Below are positions 28,900 through 40,672 of a DNA stretch of 64,000 nt, in pieces (the stretch's first letter is position 1; every line of letters starts with the position of its first letter). The notes under the pieces were generated by a model. The model saw only the letters and a list, made by a program, of their open reading frames with translations. It was not told the DNA's origin and ran no database searches. Source of the stretch: Roseovarius sp. (lineage in GTDB: Bacteria; Pseudomonadota; Alphaproteobacteria; Rhodobacterales; Rhodobacteraceae); contig JAJFIA010000002.1 of the NCBI GenBank assembly GCA_021775255.1, forward strand, positions 1 through 64,000, in the 5' to 3' direction. Position numbers and translations under genes: made by a program.

Positions 28900-31800
28900 C
28901 TACTCGTCTTCCTCTGCATCCAGGAGTTCCATGTTCAGACCAAGGCCACGGACCTCTTTAACCAGAACATTGAACGATTCAGGCACACCAGCCTCGAAAT
29001 TATCGTCGCCTTTGACTATGGATTCATAGACTTTTGTCCGGCCTGCCACGTCATCGGATTTCACCGTCAGCATTTCCTGCAAGGTATAGGCAGCACCGTA
29101 TGCTTCCAAAGCCCAGACCTCCATTTCCCCAAAGCGCTGACCACCAAACTGCGCCTTACCGCCCAGCGGTTGCTGGGTGACGAGGCTGTAAGGACCGGTT
29201 GAGCGGGCGTGGATTTTATCATCCACCAGATGGTGCAGTTTCAGCAGGTATTTGACACCAACGGTAACCGGACGGGCAAACTGTTCGCCTGTACGGCCAT
29301 CGTAAAGCACCGATTGTCCACTTGTGTCAAAACCCGCGCGCCTGAGCGCATCGTTGACATCAGATTCCTTGGCACCGTCAAATACCGGCGTTGCAATCGG
29401 CACACCGTGCGTCACATTCCCAGCGGCTTCAAGCAACTGATCCTCACCCATGTCCTTGATGCCCTCGTCGTAGACATCATCGCCATAGGCCGTTTTCATC
29501 GCCTCGCGCACCGGCGTCATATCACCTGAACGGCGATATTCCTGCAAAGCCTCATCAATCTTCACGCCCAAAGCCCGCGCGGCCCAGCCCATGTGGGTTT
29601 CCAAAATCTGGCCCACATTCATCCGGCTGGGAACGCCAAGCGGGTTGAGACAGAAATCAACCGGTGTGCCATCGGCCAGAAACGGCATGTCTTCCATCGG
29701 CACAACCTTGGAGATCACACCCTTGTTACCATGACGGCCCGCCATCTTGTCGCCGGGCTGCAGCTTGCGCTTGACCGCGATGAATACCTTGACCATCTTC
29801 ATCACGCCCGGTGGCAGATCATCCCCCCGGCGGACTTTTTCGACCTTATCTTCAAACCGCGCATCCAAAGTGCGTTTTTGCACCTCATATTGCTCGTTCA
29901 GAGCCTCAACGATCTGGGCATCCTTTTCGCCCTTCAGTGCCAGTTGCCACCATTGGCCTTTGGTCAGGGTTTCCAGCAATTCCTCGGTGATTTTCGAGTT
30001 GGCCTTGACCCCTTTCGGACCTTTGACAGCAACCTTGCCCATGATCAGCGATTTCAGACGGGCATAGATATTGCGATCCAGGATCGCCAGCTCGTCATCA
30101 CGGTCACGCGCCAGGCGCTCAACCTCTTCACGCTCGATCTGCAGGGCGCGCTCATCTTTCTCAACGCCGTGGCGGTTGAATACACGTACCTCAACCACGG
30201 TGCCAAAATCACCGGGCTTCACCCGCAATGATGTATCACGCACGTCGCTGGCTTTTTCGCCAAAGATGGCACGCAGCAGTTTTTCTTCCGGCGTCATCGG
30301 GCTTTCGCCCTTGGGGGTGATCTTACCCACCAGGATATCGCCCTGCTCCACGTCGGCACCGATATAAACGATGCCGGCCTCATCAAGGTTGCGCAGCGCT
30401 TCTTCACCCACGTTTGGAATATCACGGGTGATCTCTTCGGGGCCAAGCTTGGTATCGCGTGCGGCCACTTCGAATTCCTCGATATGCACCGATGTGAACA
30501 CGTCATCGCGGGCGATGCGCTCGGAGATCAGGATCGAATCTTCGTAGTTATAGCCATTCCATGGCATGAAGGCGGCAATCACGTTTTTGCCCAGGGCCAG
30601 CTCGCCCATATCGGTTGAAGGGCCATCGGCAATCACTTCGCCTTTGACCACCGTATCACCCACCTTCACCAGCGGTTGCTGATTGATGCAGGTGTTCTGG
30701 TTCGAGCGCTGGAATTTGCGCATGCGGTAGATATCCACACCGGCATCGCCCATCTCAAGATCTTCAGTGGCCCGCAGAACGATCCGAGTGGCATCCACCT
30801 GATCAACAATCCCGGCGCGTTTTGCCATGATCGCAGCACCCGAATCGCGGGCCACGACACCCTCGATCCCGGTGCCGACAAGCGGCGCCTCGGAACGCAG
30901 GGTCGGCACCGCCTGTCGTTGCATGTTCGAGCCCATCAGGGCGCGGTTGGCATCATCGTTTTCAAGAAACGGAATCAGCGAGGCCGCAACCGAGACAAGC
31001 TGTTTGGGGCTGACGTCAATCAGATCGACATTTTCACGCGGCGACAGCCTGTAATCACCCGACTGGCGCGTCGATACCAGATCGTTGATGAAATTACCCT
31101 TGTCATCCAGCGAGGCATTGGCCTGCGCCACGGTGTGACGCATCTCTTCGGTGGCCGACATATATTGCACTTCGTCGGTCACATGGCCGTTTTCAACGCG
31201 GCGGTAAGGGGTTTCAATGAAGCCGTATTTATTGACCCGCGCGAATGTCGCCAGAGAGTTGATCAGGCCAATGTTCGGCCCCTCCGGCGTTTCAATCGGA
31301 CACATCCGGCCATAATGGGTGGGGTGCACATCGCGCACCTCAAAGCCCGCGCGCTCGCGCGTAAGCCCCCCCGGCCCAAGCGCCGACAGGCGGCGTTTGT
31401 GGGTGACTTCCGACAAGGGGTTGGTCTGGTCCATGAACTGGCTTAGCTGACTTGAGCCAAAGAATTCACGCACCGCGGCAGCGGCCGGTTTGGCATTGAT
31501 CAGGTCCTGCGGCATCACCGTGTCGATCTCAACGCTCGACATGCGTTCCTTGATCGCACGCTCCATGCGCAACAGGCCCACACGGTACTGATTTTCCATC
31601 AGCTCGCCAACCGAGCGCACCCGGCGGTTGCCAAGGTGGTCGATATCATCAATGTCGCCCTTGCCATCGCGCAGGCCCACAAGCGCCTTGATGCAGGCGA
31701 CAATGTCTTCGCGGTCCAGCGTGCGCTGCGTATCAGGCTTGTCAAGGTCAAGGCGCATATTCATTTTCACCCGGCCAACAGCCGAGAGATCATAACGCTC

Positions 31801-33036
31801 ACTGTCAAAAAACAGCGTGTCAAACAGCGCTGATGCGGCATCTTCGGTGGGTGGCTCACCGGGGCGCATGACACGGTAAATATCCATCAGTGCGGTGCTG
31901 CGGTTCATGTTCTTATCCGCCGCCACGGTGTTGCGCATGTAGGGGCCGACATTGATATTGTCGATGTCAAGCACCGGAATATCGGTGATCCCCGCATCCA
32001 GCAATTCCTGCAGGCTACCGCCGGTAACCTCACCTTCCTTGTCATATTCCAGCGTCAGCTCATCCCCGGCTTCGACATAAATCGCACCGGTTTCTTCATT
32101 GATGATGTCCTTGGCCACGAATTTGCCCAGGATATGTTCGTAAGGCACCAGCAAATCCTTGACCTTGCCCTCGTCAATCAGCTTCTTCACCGCCCGCGGC
32201 GTCACCTTCTTGCCGACTTCCGCAATCACCTTGCCGGTCTTGGCATCGACCAGATCAAACAGCGGGCGGGTGCCGCGCACACGCTCCGGGAAAAACGGCA
32301 TGATCCAGCCCTTGTTCTTCTTCAGCTTGAACTGAACCGTGTCATAATAGGCATCCATGATGCCTTCCTGATCCAGGCCCAGCGCATAAAGCAGGGTTGT
32401 CACCGGCAGTTTGCGGCGGCGGTCGATGCGGGCGAAAACAATATCCTTGGCGTCAAATTCAAAATCCAGCCACGAGCCGCGATAGGGGATAATACGGCAG
32501 GCAAACAAGAGCTTGCCCGATGAGTGGGTTTTGCCTTTGTCATGGTCAAAGAAAACACCGGGCGAGCGGTGCATCTGGCTCACGATCACCCGCTCGGTAC
32601 CGTTGACCACGAAAGTGCCGTTGGGGGTCATCAGGGGCATATCGCCCATGAACACATCCTGTTCCTTGATGCCCTGAACCGATTTGGCACCTGTATCGTC
32701 ATCAACATCAAACACAATCAGGCGCAGGGTAACCTTCAGCGGCGCGCTATAGGTCATGTCGCGCTGCATGCATTCTTCTACGTCATATTTCGGTTTTTCC
32801 AGGTCATAGCTGACAAATTCCAGCACACTGGTTTCATTGAAATCCTTGATCGGGAATACCGACTGGAACACACCATTGATGCCTTCGCCATCCATCGGCT
32901 CGGGCTGATCACCGGACTTCAGGAACAAATCATAAGATGATTTCTGCACCTCAATAAGATCTGGCATTTCAAGGACTTCGCCAATTTTGCCGTAATATTT
33001 ACGCAAACGCTTCTGGCCGATATAGGTTTTAGCCAT
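28900..33036 (-). CDS. rpoB: RNA polymerase subunit beta
   Basis: I use ATG 33036 ([19 protein letters not shown]), with AAGGTGAC upstream, over a GTG 12 bases earlier. The 1378-residue subunit has the rifampicin region [19 protein letters not shown] through [11 protein letters not shown], in sensitive-type sequence as in E. coli, then [19 protein letters not shown] and the C-terminal [20 protein letters not shown]. It follows rplL after a gap containing hairpins and repeats, and precedes rpoC. Essential core enzyme subunit; no oddities in the protein. Confidence 0.97.
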   Translation of the reverse strand: MAKTYIGQKRLRKYYGKIGEVLEMPDLIEVQKSSYDLFLKSGDQPEPMDGEGINGVFQSVFPIKDFNETSVLEFVSYDLEKPKYDVEECMQRDMTYSAPLKVTLRLIVFDVDDDTGAKSVQGIKEQDVFMGDMPLMTPNGTFVVNGTERVIVSQMHRSPGVFFDHDKGKTHSSGKLLFACRIIPYRGSWLDFEFDAKDIVFARIDRRRKLPVTTLLYALGLDQEGIMDAYYDTVQFKLKKNKGWIMPFFPERVRGTRPLFDLVDAKTGKVIAEVGKKVTPRAVKKLIDEGKVKDLLVPYEHILGKFVAKDIINEETGAIYVEAGDELTLEYDKEGEVTGGSLQELLDAGITDIPVLDIDNINVGPYMRNTVAADKNMNRSTALMDIYRVMRPGEPPTEDAASALFDTLFFDSERYDLSAVGRVKMNMRLDLDKPDTQRTLDREDIVACIKALVGLRDGKGDIDDIDHLGNRRVRSVGELMENQYRVGLLRMERAIKERMSSVEIDTVMPQDLINAKPAAAAVREFFGSSQLSQFMDQTNPLSEVTHKRRLSALGPGGLTRERAGFEVRDVHPTHYGRMCPIETPEGPNIGLINSLATFARVNKYGFIETPYRRVENGHVTDEVQYMSATEEMRHTVAQANASLDDKGNFINDLVSTRQSGDYRLSPRENVDLIDVSPKQLVSVAASLIPFLENDDANRALMGSNMQRQAVPTLRSEAPLVGTGIEGVVARDSGAAIMAKRAGIVDQVDATRIVLRATEDLEMGDAGVDIYRMRKFQRSNQNTCINQQPLVKVGDTVVKGEVIADGPSTDMGELALGKNVIAAFMPWNGYNYEDSILISERIARDDVFTSVHIEEFEVAARDTKLGPEEITRDIPNVGEEALRNLDEAGIVYIGADVEQGDILVGKITPKGESPMTPEEKLLRAIFGEKASDVRDTSLRVKPGDFGTVVEVRVFNRHGVEKDERALQIEREEVERLARDRDDELAILDRNIYARLKSLIMGKVAVKGPKGVKANSKITEELLETLTKGQWWQLALKGEKDAQIVEALNEQYEVQKRTLDARFEDKVEKVRRGDDLPPGVMKMVKVFIAVKRKLQPGDKMAGRHGNKGVISKVVPMEDMPFLADGTPVDFCLNPLGVPSRMNVGQILETHMGWAARALGVKIDEALQEYRRSGDMTPVREAMKTAYGDDVYDEGIKDMGEDQLLEAAGNVTHGVPIATPVFDGAKESDVNDALRRAGFDTSGQSVLYDGRTGEQFARPVTVGVKYLLKLHHLVDDKIHARSTGPYSLVTQQPLGGKAQFGGQRFGEMEVWALEAYGAAYTLQEMLTVKSDDVAGRTKVYESIVKGDDNFEAGVPESFNVLVKEVRGLGLNMELLDAEEDE

Positions 33037-33175
33037 GGTCAATGTCACCTTTCATTTCTCACCGGTCATGTTGCTGTCGGGGCACAGCAACAGGGCCATT
33101 CGAGAGGATGGGTTTTGATCAATTCGTGGCACCCGCGTCCCATCACGAGGCCTCCCGATCATATGAACCAATCCT

Positions 33176-33249
33176 TAGAAAAGGCTTTGATCCGGCAAAG
33201 CCCTTGCTAAGACAGGTTCGGCTGAGTCCGGATTTTGCCGGGCTCAGCC
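33176..33249 (-). terminator. Attenuator-like hairpins between rplL and rpoB
   Basis: On the minus strand a long hairpin comes first (GGCTGAG and CTCAGCC arms with an inner CCGG/CCGG, 33220-33249), then AAGGGCTTTG pairing with CAAAGCCTT, followed by TTTTCT (33176-33205). The second is terminator-like. In E. coli a partial terminator at the same place lowers rpoBC relative to rplL; the position suggests the same role here. Confidence 0.65.
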
Positions 33250-33273
33250 TTGTTCTTGATGGGTTGCGGCCGC

Positions 33274-33338
33274 GGTGGGTTTCACCCACCCTACAATCCG
33301 CCATCACCGTCACCCCCGTAGGGTGGGTGAAACCCACG
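33274..33338. repeat. Inverted pair of GTGGGTGAAACCCAC palindromes
   Basis: GGTGGGTTTCACCCACCCTA at 33274 and TAGGGTGGGTGAAACCCACG at about 33319 are inverted copies of one another, each itself palindromic. They match units in the str operon (3323, 4561). They lie directly after the rplL stop, in its 3' untranslated region. Confidence 0.75.
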
Positions 33339-33343
33339 CTTGC

Positions 33344-33724
33344 TTACTTCAGTTCGACCTCGGCACCCGCTGCTTCCAGCTTGCCTTTGATGTCTTCTGC
33401 TTCGTCTTTGCTGCAGCCTTCCTTGACAGCTTTGCCACCGGCCTCAACCAGATCCTTGGCTTCTTTCAGGCCCAGACCGGTGATGGTGCGCACTTCTTTG
33501 ATCACGTTGATCTTGGACGCGCCAGGCGATTTCAGGATCACATCAAATTCAGTTTGCTCTTCACCGGCATCACCACCGGCGTCACCACCGGCTGCCGCCA
33601 TCATTACAGCGCCGCCAGCGGCGGGCTCGATGCCATACTCGTCTTTGAGGATGGTTTTCAGTTCCTGTGCTTCGAGAAGCGTCAGACCAACGATCTCTTC
33701 AGCAAGTTTTTTCAGATCAGCCAT
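33344..33724 (-). CDS. rplL: 50S ribosomal protein L7/L12
   Basis: A 126-residue L7/L12 stalk protein. I start at [13 protein letters not shown] (33724); the upstream in-frame MKTKESK lacks conservation. The N-terminal dimerisation segment, an Ala/Gly-rich hinge ([20 protein letters not shown]) and the C-terminal domain with [20 protein letters not shown] and [19 protein letters not shown] are all normal. L12 recruits translational GTPases such as EF-Tu and EF-G. It follows rplJ by 71 bp; downstream comes the attenuator before rpoB. Confidence 0.97.
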   Translation of the reverse strand: MADLKKLAEEIVGLTLLEAQELKTILKDEYGIEPAAGGAVMMAAAGGDAGGDAGEEQTEFDVILKSPGASKINVIKEVRTITGLGLKEAKDLVEAGGKAVKEGCSKDEAEDIKGKLEAAGAEVELK

Positions 33725-33795
33725 TTTTGACTCTTTCGTTTTCAAGTTGTGTTCTAACGTCGGGCAATCACCCTACGCGAAGTATTTCAGTTGCT

Positions 33796-34314
33796 TTATG
33801 CAGCTTCGGCCTTCTCTTCGAGGGTCGAAAGGATGCTCGCGATGTTGCTGCCAGGCGCGCCAATGGCCCCCGCGATGTTCGAAGCAGGAGCGCCCAGCAT
33901 GCCGACGATCGTTGCGATAAGTTCATCGCGCGACGGCAGTTTGGACGTGGCTTCAACACCAGCACGGTCCAGTGCATTCTCACCCATGGCCCCGCCGAGG
34001 ATCTCAAACTTCTTGTTATCCTTGGCAAAACCCTCGGCAACCTTGGCCGCAGCCACAGGATCCTCCGAGTAGGTCAGAACGGTCATACCCGAAAGGTGAT
34101 CGGCGATGCTTGCGCAGGGCTTTCCCTCAAGGGCAATTTTGGCGAGCCTGTTCTTGGCAACACGAACCGATGCTTGTGCCTCACGGGCACGGGCACGCAG
34201 ATCCTGCATTTCCACAACTGTAAGACCCGCGTAGTGGGCAACCACTACAACGCCAGAGCTTTCAAAGATCTGGCCGAGTTCCTCGACCACTTTCTCTTTC
34301 TGGGCTCTATCCAC
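33796..34314 (-). CDS. rplJ: 50S ribosomal protein L10
   Basis: A 172-residue L10 starting with GTG ([17 protein letters not shown]), with GGAG upstream. L10 anchors the L12 dimers on the ribosome; its C-terminal helix ([16 protein letters not shown]) is the L12 docking site. [20 protein letters not shown] and [12 protein letters not shown] are family features. A 325-bp untranslated region precedes it, where the L10-L12 complex represses translation in E. coli. rplL follows 71 bp downstream. Confidence 0.97.
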   Translation of the reverse strand: MDRAQKEKVVEELGQIFESSGVVVVAHYAGLTVVEMQDLRARAREAQASVRVAKNRLAKIALEGKPCASIADHLSGMTVLTYSEDPVAAAKVAEGFAKDNKKFEILGGAMGENALDRAGVEATSKLPSRDELIATIVGMLGAPASNIAGAIGAPGSNIASILSTLEEKAEAA

Positions 34315-34639
34315 AGTTACACTCCAAATTTGGGGGTTTCCCCCCGGCTCAGTTATGCCCCGGATGATATCCGAAGCGTTTCGGGTCCAATTTCAGGGTC
34401 CCGAGGCCAAAATCACCCGAAGGTTTGCACCCTCATGAGTTTCAATCTCGTTTCCCATCTCAGGAAGGAATTATTCGCCACATGTGTGACGAACCCTCCG
34501 TCTCGGACAGAGGCAAGGCCAAGTTGGCGGCCCCGCCATCTGCTTTCGGGCCGAAGCCCGCCAGCAAATTCTTTGTGCTGGCCGCGAATGCTGCGCATTC
34601 CCTTTCCCAGCAAAGTCAATTCGCTTGCGCGATTTGACG
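34315..34639 (-). promoter_or_regulatory. Leader region of rplJL-rpoBC
   Basis: This 325-bp gap between rplA and rplJ has no supported gene. Placement exactly before rplJ matches the L10 leader, an mRNA structure bound by L10(L12)4 to repress rplJL in many bacteria. On the minus strand a TTGACT box occurs near 34619, a possible internal promoter without an obvious -10, and GC-rich stems occur nearer rplJ (GAGGGTGCAAACC and TCGGGACCCTG regions). I did not fold it fully, so the L10-leader call rests mainly on position. Confidence 0.55.
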
Positions 34640-35338
34640 TTATTCGACGGCAGCGTTGCTCACGTCGATGGTCACGCCGGGGCCCATGGTCGAGCTCAGC
34701 GAGATTTTCTTCATATAGGCACCTTTGGCACCGGCAGGCCGGGCCTTTTGCACCGCACCGATAAAGGCACGCACATTTTCAACCAGCTTGGCCTCGTCAA
34801 ATGACGCCTTGCCAACACCGGCATGCACAACCCCGGCCTTTTCCGCCTTGAACTGCACTTCGCCGCCCTTGGCCGCCTTCACAGCATCGGCCACATCCAT
34901 CGTCACCGTGCCCACCTTGGGGTTCGGCATCAGGTTGCGCGGGCCAAGAACCTTGCCCAGACGGCCAACAACCGGCATCATGTCAGGGGTGGCAATGCAG
35001 CGATCAAAATCAATCTTGCCGCCCTGCACGATCTCCATCAGATCCTCGGCGCCGACGATATCAGCACCTGCCGCTTTGGCCTCATCGGCCTTGGCATCAC
35101 GGGCAAAAACCGCCACGCGCACGTCTTTGCCGGTGCCATTTGGCAGGCCGACAACACCGCGCACCATCTGATCGGCGTGGCGCGGATCAATGCCCAGACA
35201 CATGACAATATCAACGGTTTCGTCAAATTTGGTTTTGGCGTTGCCTTTTACAAGGGCCACAGCCTGTTCCACGGTCACATTGCTTTGGCCTTTGAAGGCC
35301 TCACGCGCGGCGCGGGTACGTTTTCCTGTTTTTGCCAT
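34640..35338 (-). CDS. rplA: 50S ribosomal protein L1
   Basis: A 232-residue L1 of the ribosomal stalk near the E site. It carries [20 protein letters not shown]-type sequence (seen as [18 protein letters not shown]), [20 protein letters not shown], and the C-terminal [16 protein letters not shown]. It begins one base after the rplK stop, so the two are coupled. In E. coli L1 represses its own rplKA message. It is followed by the long rplJ leader. Confidence 0.97.
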   Translation of the reverse strand: MAKTGKRTRAAREAFKGQSNVTVEQAVALVKGNAKTKFDETVDIVMCLGIDPRHADQMVRGVVGLPNGTGKDVRVAVFARDAKADEAKAAGADIVGAEDLMEIVQGGKIDFDRCIATPDMMPVVGRLGKVLGPRNLMPNPKVGTVTMDVADAVKAAKGGEVQFKAEKAGVVHAGVGKASFDEAKLVENVRAFIGAVQKARPAGAKGAYMKKISLSSTMGPGVTIDVSNAAVE

Positions 35339-35339
35339 C

Positions 35340-35765
35340 TTACTTCACCTCGATGCCCATGGAACGCGCCGAGCCGAGGATGATTTTCATCGCCGCCTCA
35401 ATATCGTTTGCGTTCAGGTCTTTCCATTTCAGCTCGGCTATTTCCTTGACCTGCTTGGTGGTCACGGAACCAACCGTTTCCCGACCGGGCAGTTTGGCGG
35501 CTGATTTCAGCTTGGCGGCTTTCTTCAGGTAATAAGACGCGGGCGGCGTCTTGATATCCATGTCAAAGCTTTTGTCTTGATAATAGGTGATCAGCGTGGG
35601 GCACGGCGCACCGGGCTCCAAATCCTGCGTCTTGGCGTTGAACGCCTTGCAGAATTCCATGATGTTGATACCGCGCTGGCCCAGCGCCGGGCCTACCGGC
35701 GGCGAGGGGTTTGCCTGCCCTGCGGGCACCTGCAGCTTCATCGTACCTGCGAGTTTCTTGGCCAT
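35340..35765 (-). CDS. rplK: 50S ribosomal protein L11
   Basis: A 141-residue L11 forming the GTPase-associated centre with 23S rRNA. It has [35 protein letters not shown], and the C-terminal RNA-binding [26 protein letters not shown]-type sequence precedes the ATG. It lies 107 bp after nusG and 1 bp before rplA. The proline-rich N-terminal loop targeted by thiostrepton-like agents looks normal. Confidence 0.97.
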   Translation of the reverse strand: MAKKLAGTMKLQVPAGQANPSPPVGPALGQRGINIMEFCKAFNAKTQDLEPGAPCPTLITYYQDKSFDMDIKTPPASYYLKKAAKLKSAAKLPGRETVGSVTTKQVKEIAELKWKDLNANDIEAAMKIILGSARSMGIEVK

Positions 35766-35872
35766 CTGGCCTCTCCTTCATATCCAACACCTTCGGGGCG
35801 CGCCCCTCAGGCCTTAAGTTGTCGTGGTCCGGTTTGGGTGCCGCGGCCCCCTCGCCTCCCACGCTTTTCACG

Positions 35873-36406
35873 TCAGGTTTGTTTGGTAACCTGCGTAAAT
35901 TCCAGTTCGACCGGGGTTTCCCGGCCAAAGATCGAAACCGTCACCTTCAGGCGCTGGTTGTCTTCGTCCACTTCCTCGACCTGACCGTCGAAATCCTCAA
36001 ACGGCCCGTCATTGACCTTGACCTTCTCGCCCACCTCATAGTGGATCAGGGTGCGCGGCGAATCTTCGCCTTCCTGCACCCGGTTGAGGATCACGTTCAC
36101 CTCGGCATCGCGCATCGGCATCGGCCGGCCCTGCGGGCCCAAAAAGCCGGTCACACGGTTGATCGAATTGATCAGGTGATAGCCATGATCCGACATCTCC
36201 ATCCGCACCAGCACATAGCCGGGCATGAAGCGGCGCTCGGCGGTGACTTTCTTGCCGCGGCGCACTTCGATCACTTCTTCCGTGGGCACCAGTACTTCTT
36301 CGATATCGTCCTCAAGGCCGTTCTCGATGGCAGAGGTTCTGATCTGCTCGGCAATCTTCTTCTCGTAATTTGAGAGAACACTGACCGAATACCACCGTTT
36401 TGCCAT
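35873..36406 (-). CDS. nusG: Transcription antitermination factor NusG
   Basis: A 177-residue NusG with the NGN domain ([20 protein letters not shown], then [16 protein letters not shown]) and a C-terminal KOW domain ([20 protein letters not shown]). NusG binds RNA polymerase and Rho or NusE/S10, coupling transcription to translation. It lies between secE (263 bp upstream) and rplK (107 bp downstream). A predicted terminator sits in the secE-nusG gap, so nusG may need its own promoter. Confidence 0.97.
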   Translation of the reverse strand: MAKRWYSVSVLSNYEKKIAEQIRTSAIENGLEDDIEEVLVPTEEVIEVRRGKKVTAERRFMPGYVLVRMEMSDHGYHLINSINRVTGFLGPQGRPMPMRDAEVNVILNRVQEGEDSPRTLIHYEVGEKVKVNDGPFEDFDGQVEEVDEDNQRLKVTVSIFGRETPVELEFTQVTKQT

Positions 36407-36482
36407 TGCTCAACTTGCCCTCATCTGTGCCAGCTTGCCGGCCAAAATTAATATATTACAGGCAGTTACGCCCTTACATCCG

Positions 36483-36522
36483 AAACAAAAAGCGGCGCGC
36501 AACCCGAATCATTGCGCGCCTT
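36483..36522 (-). terminator. Terminator between secE and nusG
   Basis: On the minus strand perfect 9-bp arms GGCGCGCAA and TTGCGCGCC enclose a nine-base loop and run into GCTTTTTG. It lies about 150 bp after the secE stop and 75 bp before nusG. This would uncouple two genes that are usually cotranscribed. Confidence 0.75.
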
Positions 36523-36590
36523 GTTCCAATCTGTGCCGTCACCTACCGCCCTTCGCCTGTGATTTCAAGGGTCCAAACAGATATTTCCAC

Positions 36591-36637
36591 TAAAGTGTTT
36601 CGGGATTAACCTGAGCCCAAAGTTGATTTCAAAACGC
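36591..36637. repeat. Fragment of the two-hairpin family (left arm)
   Basis: TAAAGTGTTTCGGGATTAAC followed by a loop and TTGATTTCAAAACGCC matches the left hairpin of the 117-bp elements, with several mismatches. No right arm is seen. A decayed copy in the secE-nusG gap. Confidence 0.6.
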
Positions 36638-36669
36638 CCTGTTCCGATCCATCATGACTGTCGGCAATT

Positions 36670-36867
36670 TCATCCAAACAGATTCAATATGCCCTGCAAA
36701 CCGTTGCGGATAAGTATATCAATCACTGAAAAGAAGATCGCCGTCAGTGTCGCCATGATAAAGACCATCACCGTCGTCAGCATCACCTCACGGCGGGTTG
36801 GCCAGATAACCTTGGATATTTCCGATCGGGTTTGCTGGATGAACTGAAGCGGGTTTGTACGTGCCAT
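36670..36867 (-). CDS. secE: Preprotein translocase subunit SecE
   Basis: A 65-residue SecE of the short, single-helix type common in alphaproteobacteria. It begins MARTNPLQFIQQTRSEISKV, has the conserved VIWPTRREVMLTTVMVF amphipathic-to-membrane junction and one transmembrane helix (about residues 30-58). SecE clamps the SecY channel. nusG follows on the same strand as usual, but a terminator and a repeat fragment lie between. Upstream is a 93-bp gap to an uncharacterised gene. Confidence 0.94.
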   Translation of the reverse strand: MARTNPLQFIQQTRSEISKVIWPTRREVMLTTVMVFIMATLTAIFFSVIDILIRNGLQGILNLFG

Positions 36868-36960
36868 TTGCGCTTTCTTCTCATGTTGATTGCTACTTGA
36901 TTGCTACGCGCCACATACGCGGGCAGATTGGCAAATTCAAGGGCCGATCTGAATTGCCGG

Positions 36961-37716
36961 TTATCTCTGTTCGCGCTCCTGCCGGGCCTCGGCGGCCAGC
37001 TTTTCAAACGGGTCCGGGCCTTCACGCAACTGATCCTGCGTCTGGTCGTCACTGGAATAATCCGGCAGGCGCAGGCGTACAGCCCACCTGCCCGGCACCC
37101 GGCTCAACACAGTATTCACCCGCTTCACAATGGCCTGAAAACGATGCCTGATTTTCTCGGCCCGCTCCGGATTGCGCGCCTGTATTCCAAGCCAACGCCC
37201 GTAAACAAGCTCAGAGATGCGATCCGGGCCAAGGCTCAGCCAGATGATTGCAAGCAGCAGCAACAAGGCAAATATGGATATGGGTATCAGCCATGGCCGG
37301 AAAAATACAACCAGAGCCAGTATCGCAAAGACAATGTGCTTTGCCGTCGGCCGATAGGCAATTACCTTTGCAACAACCGGCTTCAGCACCCCCCACAACA
37401 TGCCCCGGAAAGAGGATGAGGCCCTGCTGATCTTCCCCGCACCCCGGTGATTGCCCTCTGATTTCCGTTCTGCGGGCCGCTTCGTTGCGATGGTTTTGCG
37501 TATGAGCCCCGCAAGCCTGAGTTTTGAGGGCGGTATGCCTTTTTTACCACCTTCCTGATCATCCATGACATTGCGGATTAGCCCCAGAAGACTGTCATGT
37601 GCGGCCGCTCCTTCAATTTCATTACGGCGCTCTTCCTCATAGCACCCGCCGGGCATTTCACGGCTTGACCGGGCAAAGCCCTCAAGCGGATATGAATGGT
37701 TTTCAGCGTTTGCCAT
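36961..37716 (-). CDS. Uncharacterised basic membrane protein
   Basis: A 251-residue protein I do not recognise. The first 100 residues are polar and charged, with many Lys/Arg and Glu. Two adjoining hydrophobic stretches follow (AKHIVFAILALVVFFRP and LIPISIFALLLLLAIIWLSL, about residues 124-162), so two membrane helices are likely. The C-terminal part is Arg-rich (RNPERAEKIRHRFQAIVKRV) and ends in a charged EKLAAEARQEREQR. It is divergent from mreB and upstream of secE. A link with cell shape is only a positional idea. Confidence 0.75.
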   Translation of the reverse strand: MANAENHSYPLEGFARSSREMPGGCYEEERRNEIEGAAAHDSLLGLIRNVMDDQEGGKKGIPPSKLRLAGLIRKTIATKRPAERKSEGNHRGAGKISRASSSFRGMLWGVLKPVVAKVIAYRPTAKHIVFAILALVVFFRPWLIPISIFALLLLLAIIWLSLGPDRISELVYGRWLGIQARNPERAEKIRHRFQAIVKRVNTVLSRVPGRWAVRLRLPDYSSDDQTQDQLREGPDPFEKLAAEARQEREQR

Positions 37717-39079
<1,363 letters not shown>

Positions 39080-39082
<3 letters not shown>

Positions 39083-39197
39083 AGCGTTTGCGAGTTTATG
39101 TTGGAACAGCGTAAACTTGCAAACGCAGTGCAACATATCAACGTGGTGGGCGTTTCCAGCAAACGCTGTGATTGAAACGTTTACTGGAAACGCTTTA
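39080..39197. repeat. 118-bp two-hairpin element, copy 3
   Basis: Begins TAAAGCGTTTGC, the TAA being the mreB stop, and ends GGAAACGCTTTA. Left stem GCGTTTGCGAGTTTATG pairs with CGTAAACTTGCAAACGC (two G-U pairs); centre contains GCAACATATCAACG; right stem GCGTTTCCAGCAAACG pairs with CGTTTACTGGAAACGC. Inner stem sequence differs from other copies while pairing is kept. It fills most of the mreB-mreC gap. Confidence 0.85.
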
Positions 39198-39222
39198 GGG
39201 CCTCTGACGAAAGGGCCTCCTT

Positions 39223-40140
39223 TTGGCGAAGGACAGAGCACATAACGGCGATTACACCGGCCCTTTGAAGCGTTTGCTGGTTGGGGTGCTGGCGCTGTGC
39301 CTGCTTGGCGTTTTTCTGGTCTGGCGGATCGACAGCCCCAGGGTCGAGCGCTTCCGGGCGCAGGTGATTGACAAGGTGGTGCCAAGCTTTGACTGGGCCA
39401 TGGCGCCGGTCACCGGTACGGTGAATATCCTGCGCGATTTCCAAAGCTACCAGCGGATTTACCAGCAAAATCAGGAGTTGCGCCGCGAGTTGCAGCAAAT
39501 GAAGGCCTGGAAAGAGGCCGCCCTTCAACTGGAACAGGAAAACGCCCGCCTGCTCGATCTCAACAATGTGCAGCTTGATGCGCGCCTGACATTTGTTACC
39601 GGCGTGGTGCTGGCCGATAGTGGCTCGCCTTTCCGGCAATCGGTGCTGATCAATGTGGGTGCGCGCGATGGTATCGTGGATGGCTGGGCGGCAATGGACG
39701 GGCTTGGCCTTGTCGGGCGCATTTCAGGCGTGGGCAACAATACCGCGCGGGTTATCCTTCTTTCCGATACCTCAAGCCGCACCCCCGCCCTCATTCAGCC
39801 CTCGGGGCAGAAAGCGTTGATCGCAGGCGACAACACCATTGCCCCGTTGATTGAATTTGTCGAAAACCCCGATAAAATACGCCCCGGTGACCGGGTGATG
39901 ACATCCGGCGATGGCGGCGTGTTTCCGGCTGGCCTTTTGATCGGGCAGGTCGCCAAGGATCCGTCCGGGCGCATCCGCGTGCGCCTCGCCGCCGATTATG
40001 AGCGGCTTGAGTTTCTGCGGGTTTTGCGCAGCTATGGCCATGACGCCATTACCGGCACGGGGCAGGTTATTGCTCCACCACCGCCGCAGGATGAAAACAT
40101 GACCGCCACCGATGAAGAAGGGGAAGATAGCGATGGCTGA
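39223..40140 (+). CDS. mreC: Rod-shape determining protein MreC
   Basis: A 305-residue MreC with an N-terminal membrane helix (LKRLLVGVLALCLLGVFLVW), a periplasmic coiled coil (YQQNQELRRELQQMKAWKEA) and the beta-barrel domain holding DGWAAMDGLGLVGRISGVG and RPGDRVMTSGDGGVFPAGL-type MreC sequence. It links MreB to penicillin-binding proteins in the periplasm. The start is weakly defined because the repeat ends just upstream. Its stop overlaps the mreD start by eight bases. Confidence 0.94.
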   Translation: MAKDRAHNGDYTGPLKRLLVGVLALCLLGVFLVWRIDSPRVERFRAQVIDKVVPSFDWAMAPVTGTVNILRDFQSYQRIYQQNQELRRELQQMKAWKEAALQLEQENARLLDLNNVQLDARLTFVTGVVLADSGSPFRQSVLINVGARDGIVDGWAAMDGLGLVGRISGVGNNTARVILLSDTSSRTPALIQPSGQKALIAGDNTIAPLIEFVENPDKIRPGDRVMTSGDGGVFPAGLLIGQVAKDPSGRIRVRLAADYERLEFLRVLRSYGHDAITGTGQVIAPPPPQDENMTATDEEGEDSDG

Positions 40141-40672
40141 TCGTGCAATTTCTCATCTTTGGCTCATGCGGTTCATCTGGCTTGGGCTGTGTCTGGTGCT
40201 GATTATCCTGCATTTGCTGCCGCTCGATACCACGCCCAAAGGCTGGGCCGCGCCGCAACTGATCCTTGCGCTGACATTTGCCTGGGTCCTGCGGCGGCCG
40301 GATTATGTGCCGCCCCTGATGATTGCGCTGGTGTTTTTGCTGACAGATTTTTTGTTTCAGCGCCCGCCGGGGCTTTGGGCGGCGCTGGTGCTGATCAGCT
40401 CCGAGGCCTTGCGCGCCCGTGCCACCCGGCTGCGCGATCTGGCCTTTGCGGCAGAATGGCTGCATGTTGCCATAACGCTTGTGATCATAACGCTCATCTA
40501 CCGTGTGGTGCTTATGCTATTGCTGATAGATCAGGCCCCTCTTGGCCTCAGCCTGATTGAGATGATCATGACGCTGATCGCCTATCCTTTGGTTGTGCTT
40601 ATCTCGCAAATCCTGTTTCGGGTGCGCAAACTGGCCCCCGGAGATGTGAACGCCATGAGGCAAAGCCTGTGA
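40133..40672 (+). CDS. mreD: Rod-shape determining protein MreD
   Basis: I start at ATG 40133 (MADRAISHLWLMRFIWLG), with AAGGGGAAG upstream. The 179-residue protein is an integral membrane protein with about five helices, the usual MreD profile (LHLLPLDTTPKGWAAPQLIL, LRRPDYVPPLMIALVFLLTD). It is a membrane partner of MreC in the elongasome. It overlaps mreC by eight bases and mrdA by four, showing tight translational coupling. Confidence 0.92.
   Translation: MADRAISHLWLMRFIWLGLCLVLIILHLLPLDTTPKGWAAPQLILALTFAWVLRRPDYVPPLMIALVFLLTDFLFQRPPGLWAALVLISSEALRARATRLRDLAFAAEWLHVAITLVIITLIYRVVLMLLLIDQAPLGLSLIEMIMTLIAYPLVVLISQILFRVRKLAPGDVNAMRQSL

Noticed and set aside
34413-34619. 68-codon ORF in the rplJ leader
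   Set aside because: No Shine-Dalgarno and no conserved features; the region fits an untranslated leader better.
36868-36960. Possible tRNA-Trp beside secE
   Set aside because: Many bacteria have a tRNA there, but this 93-bp gap has no cloverleaf or CCA end that I can find.
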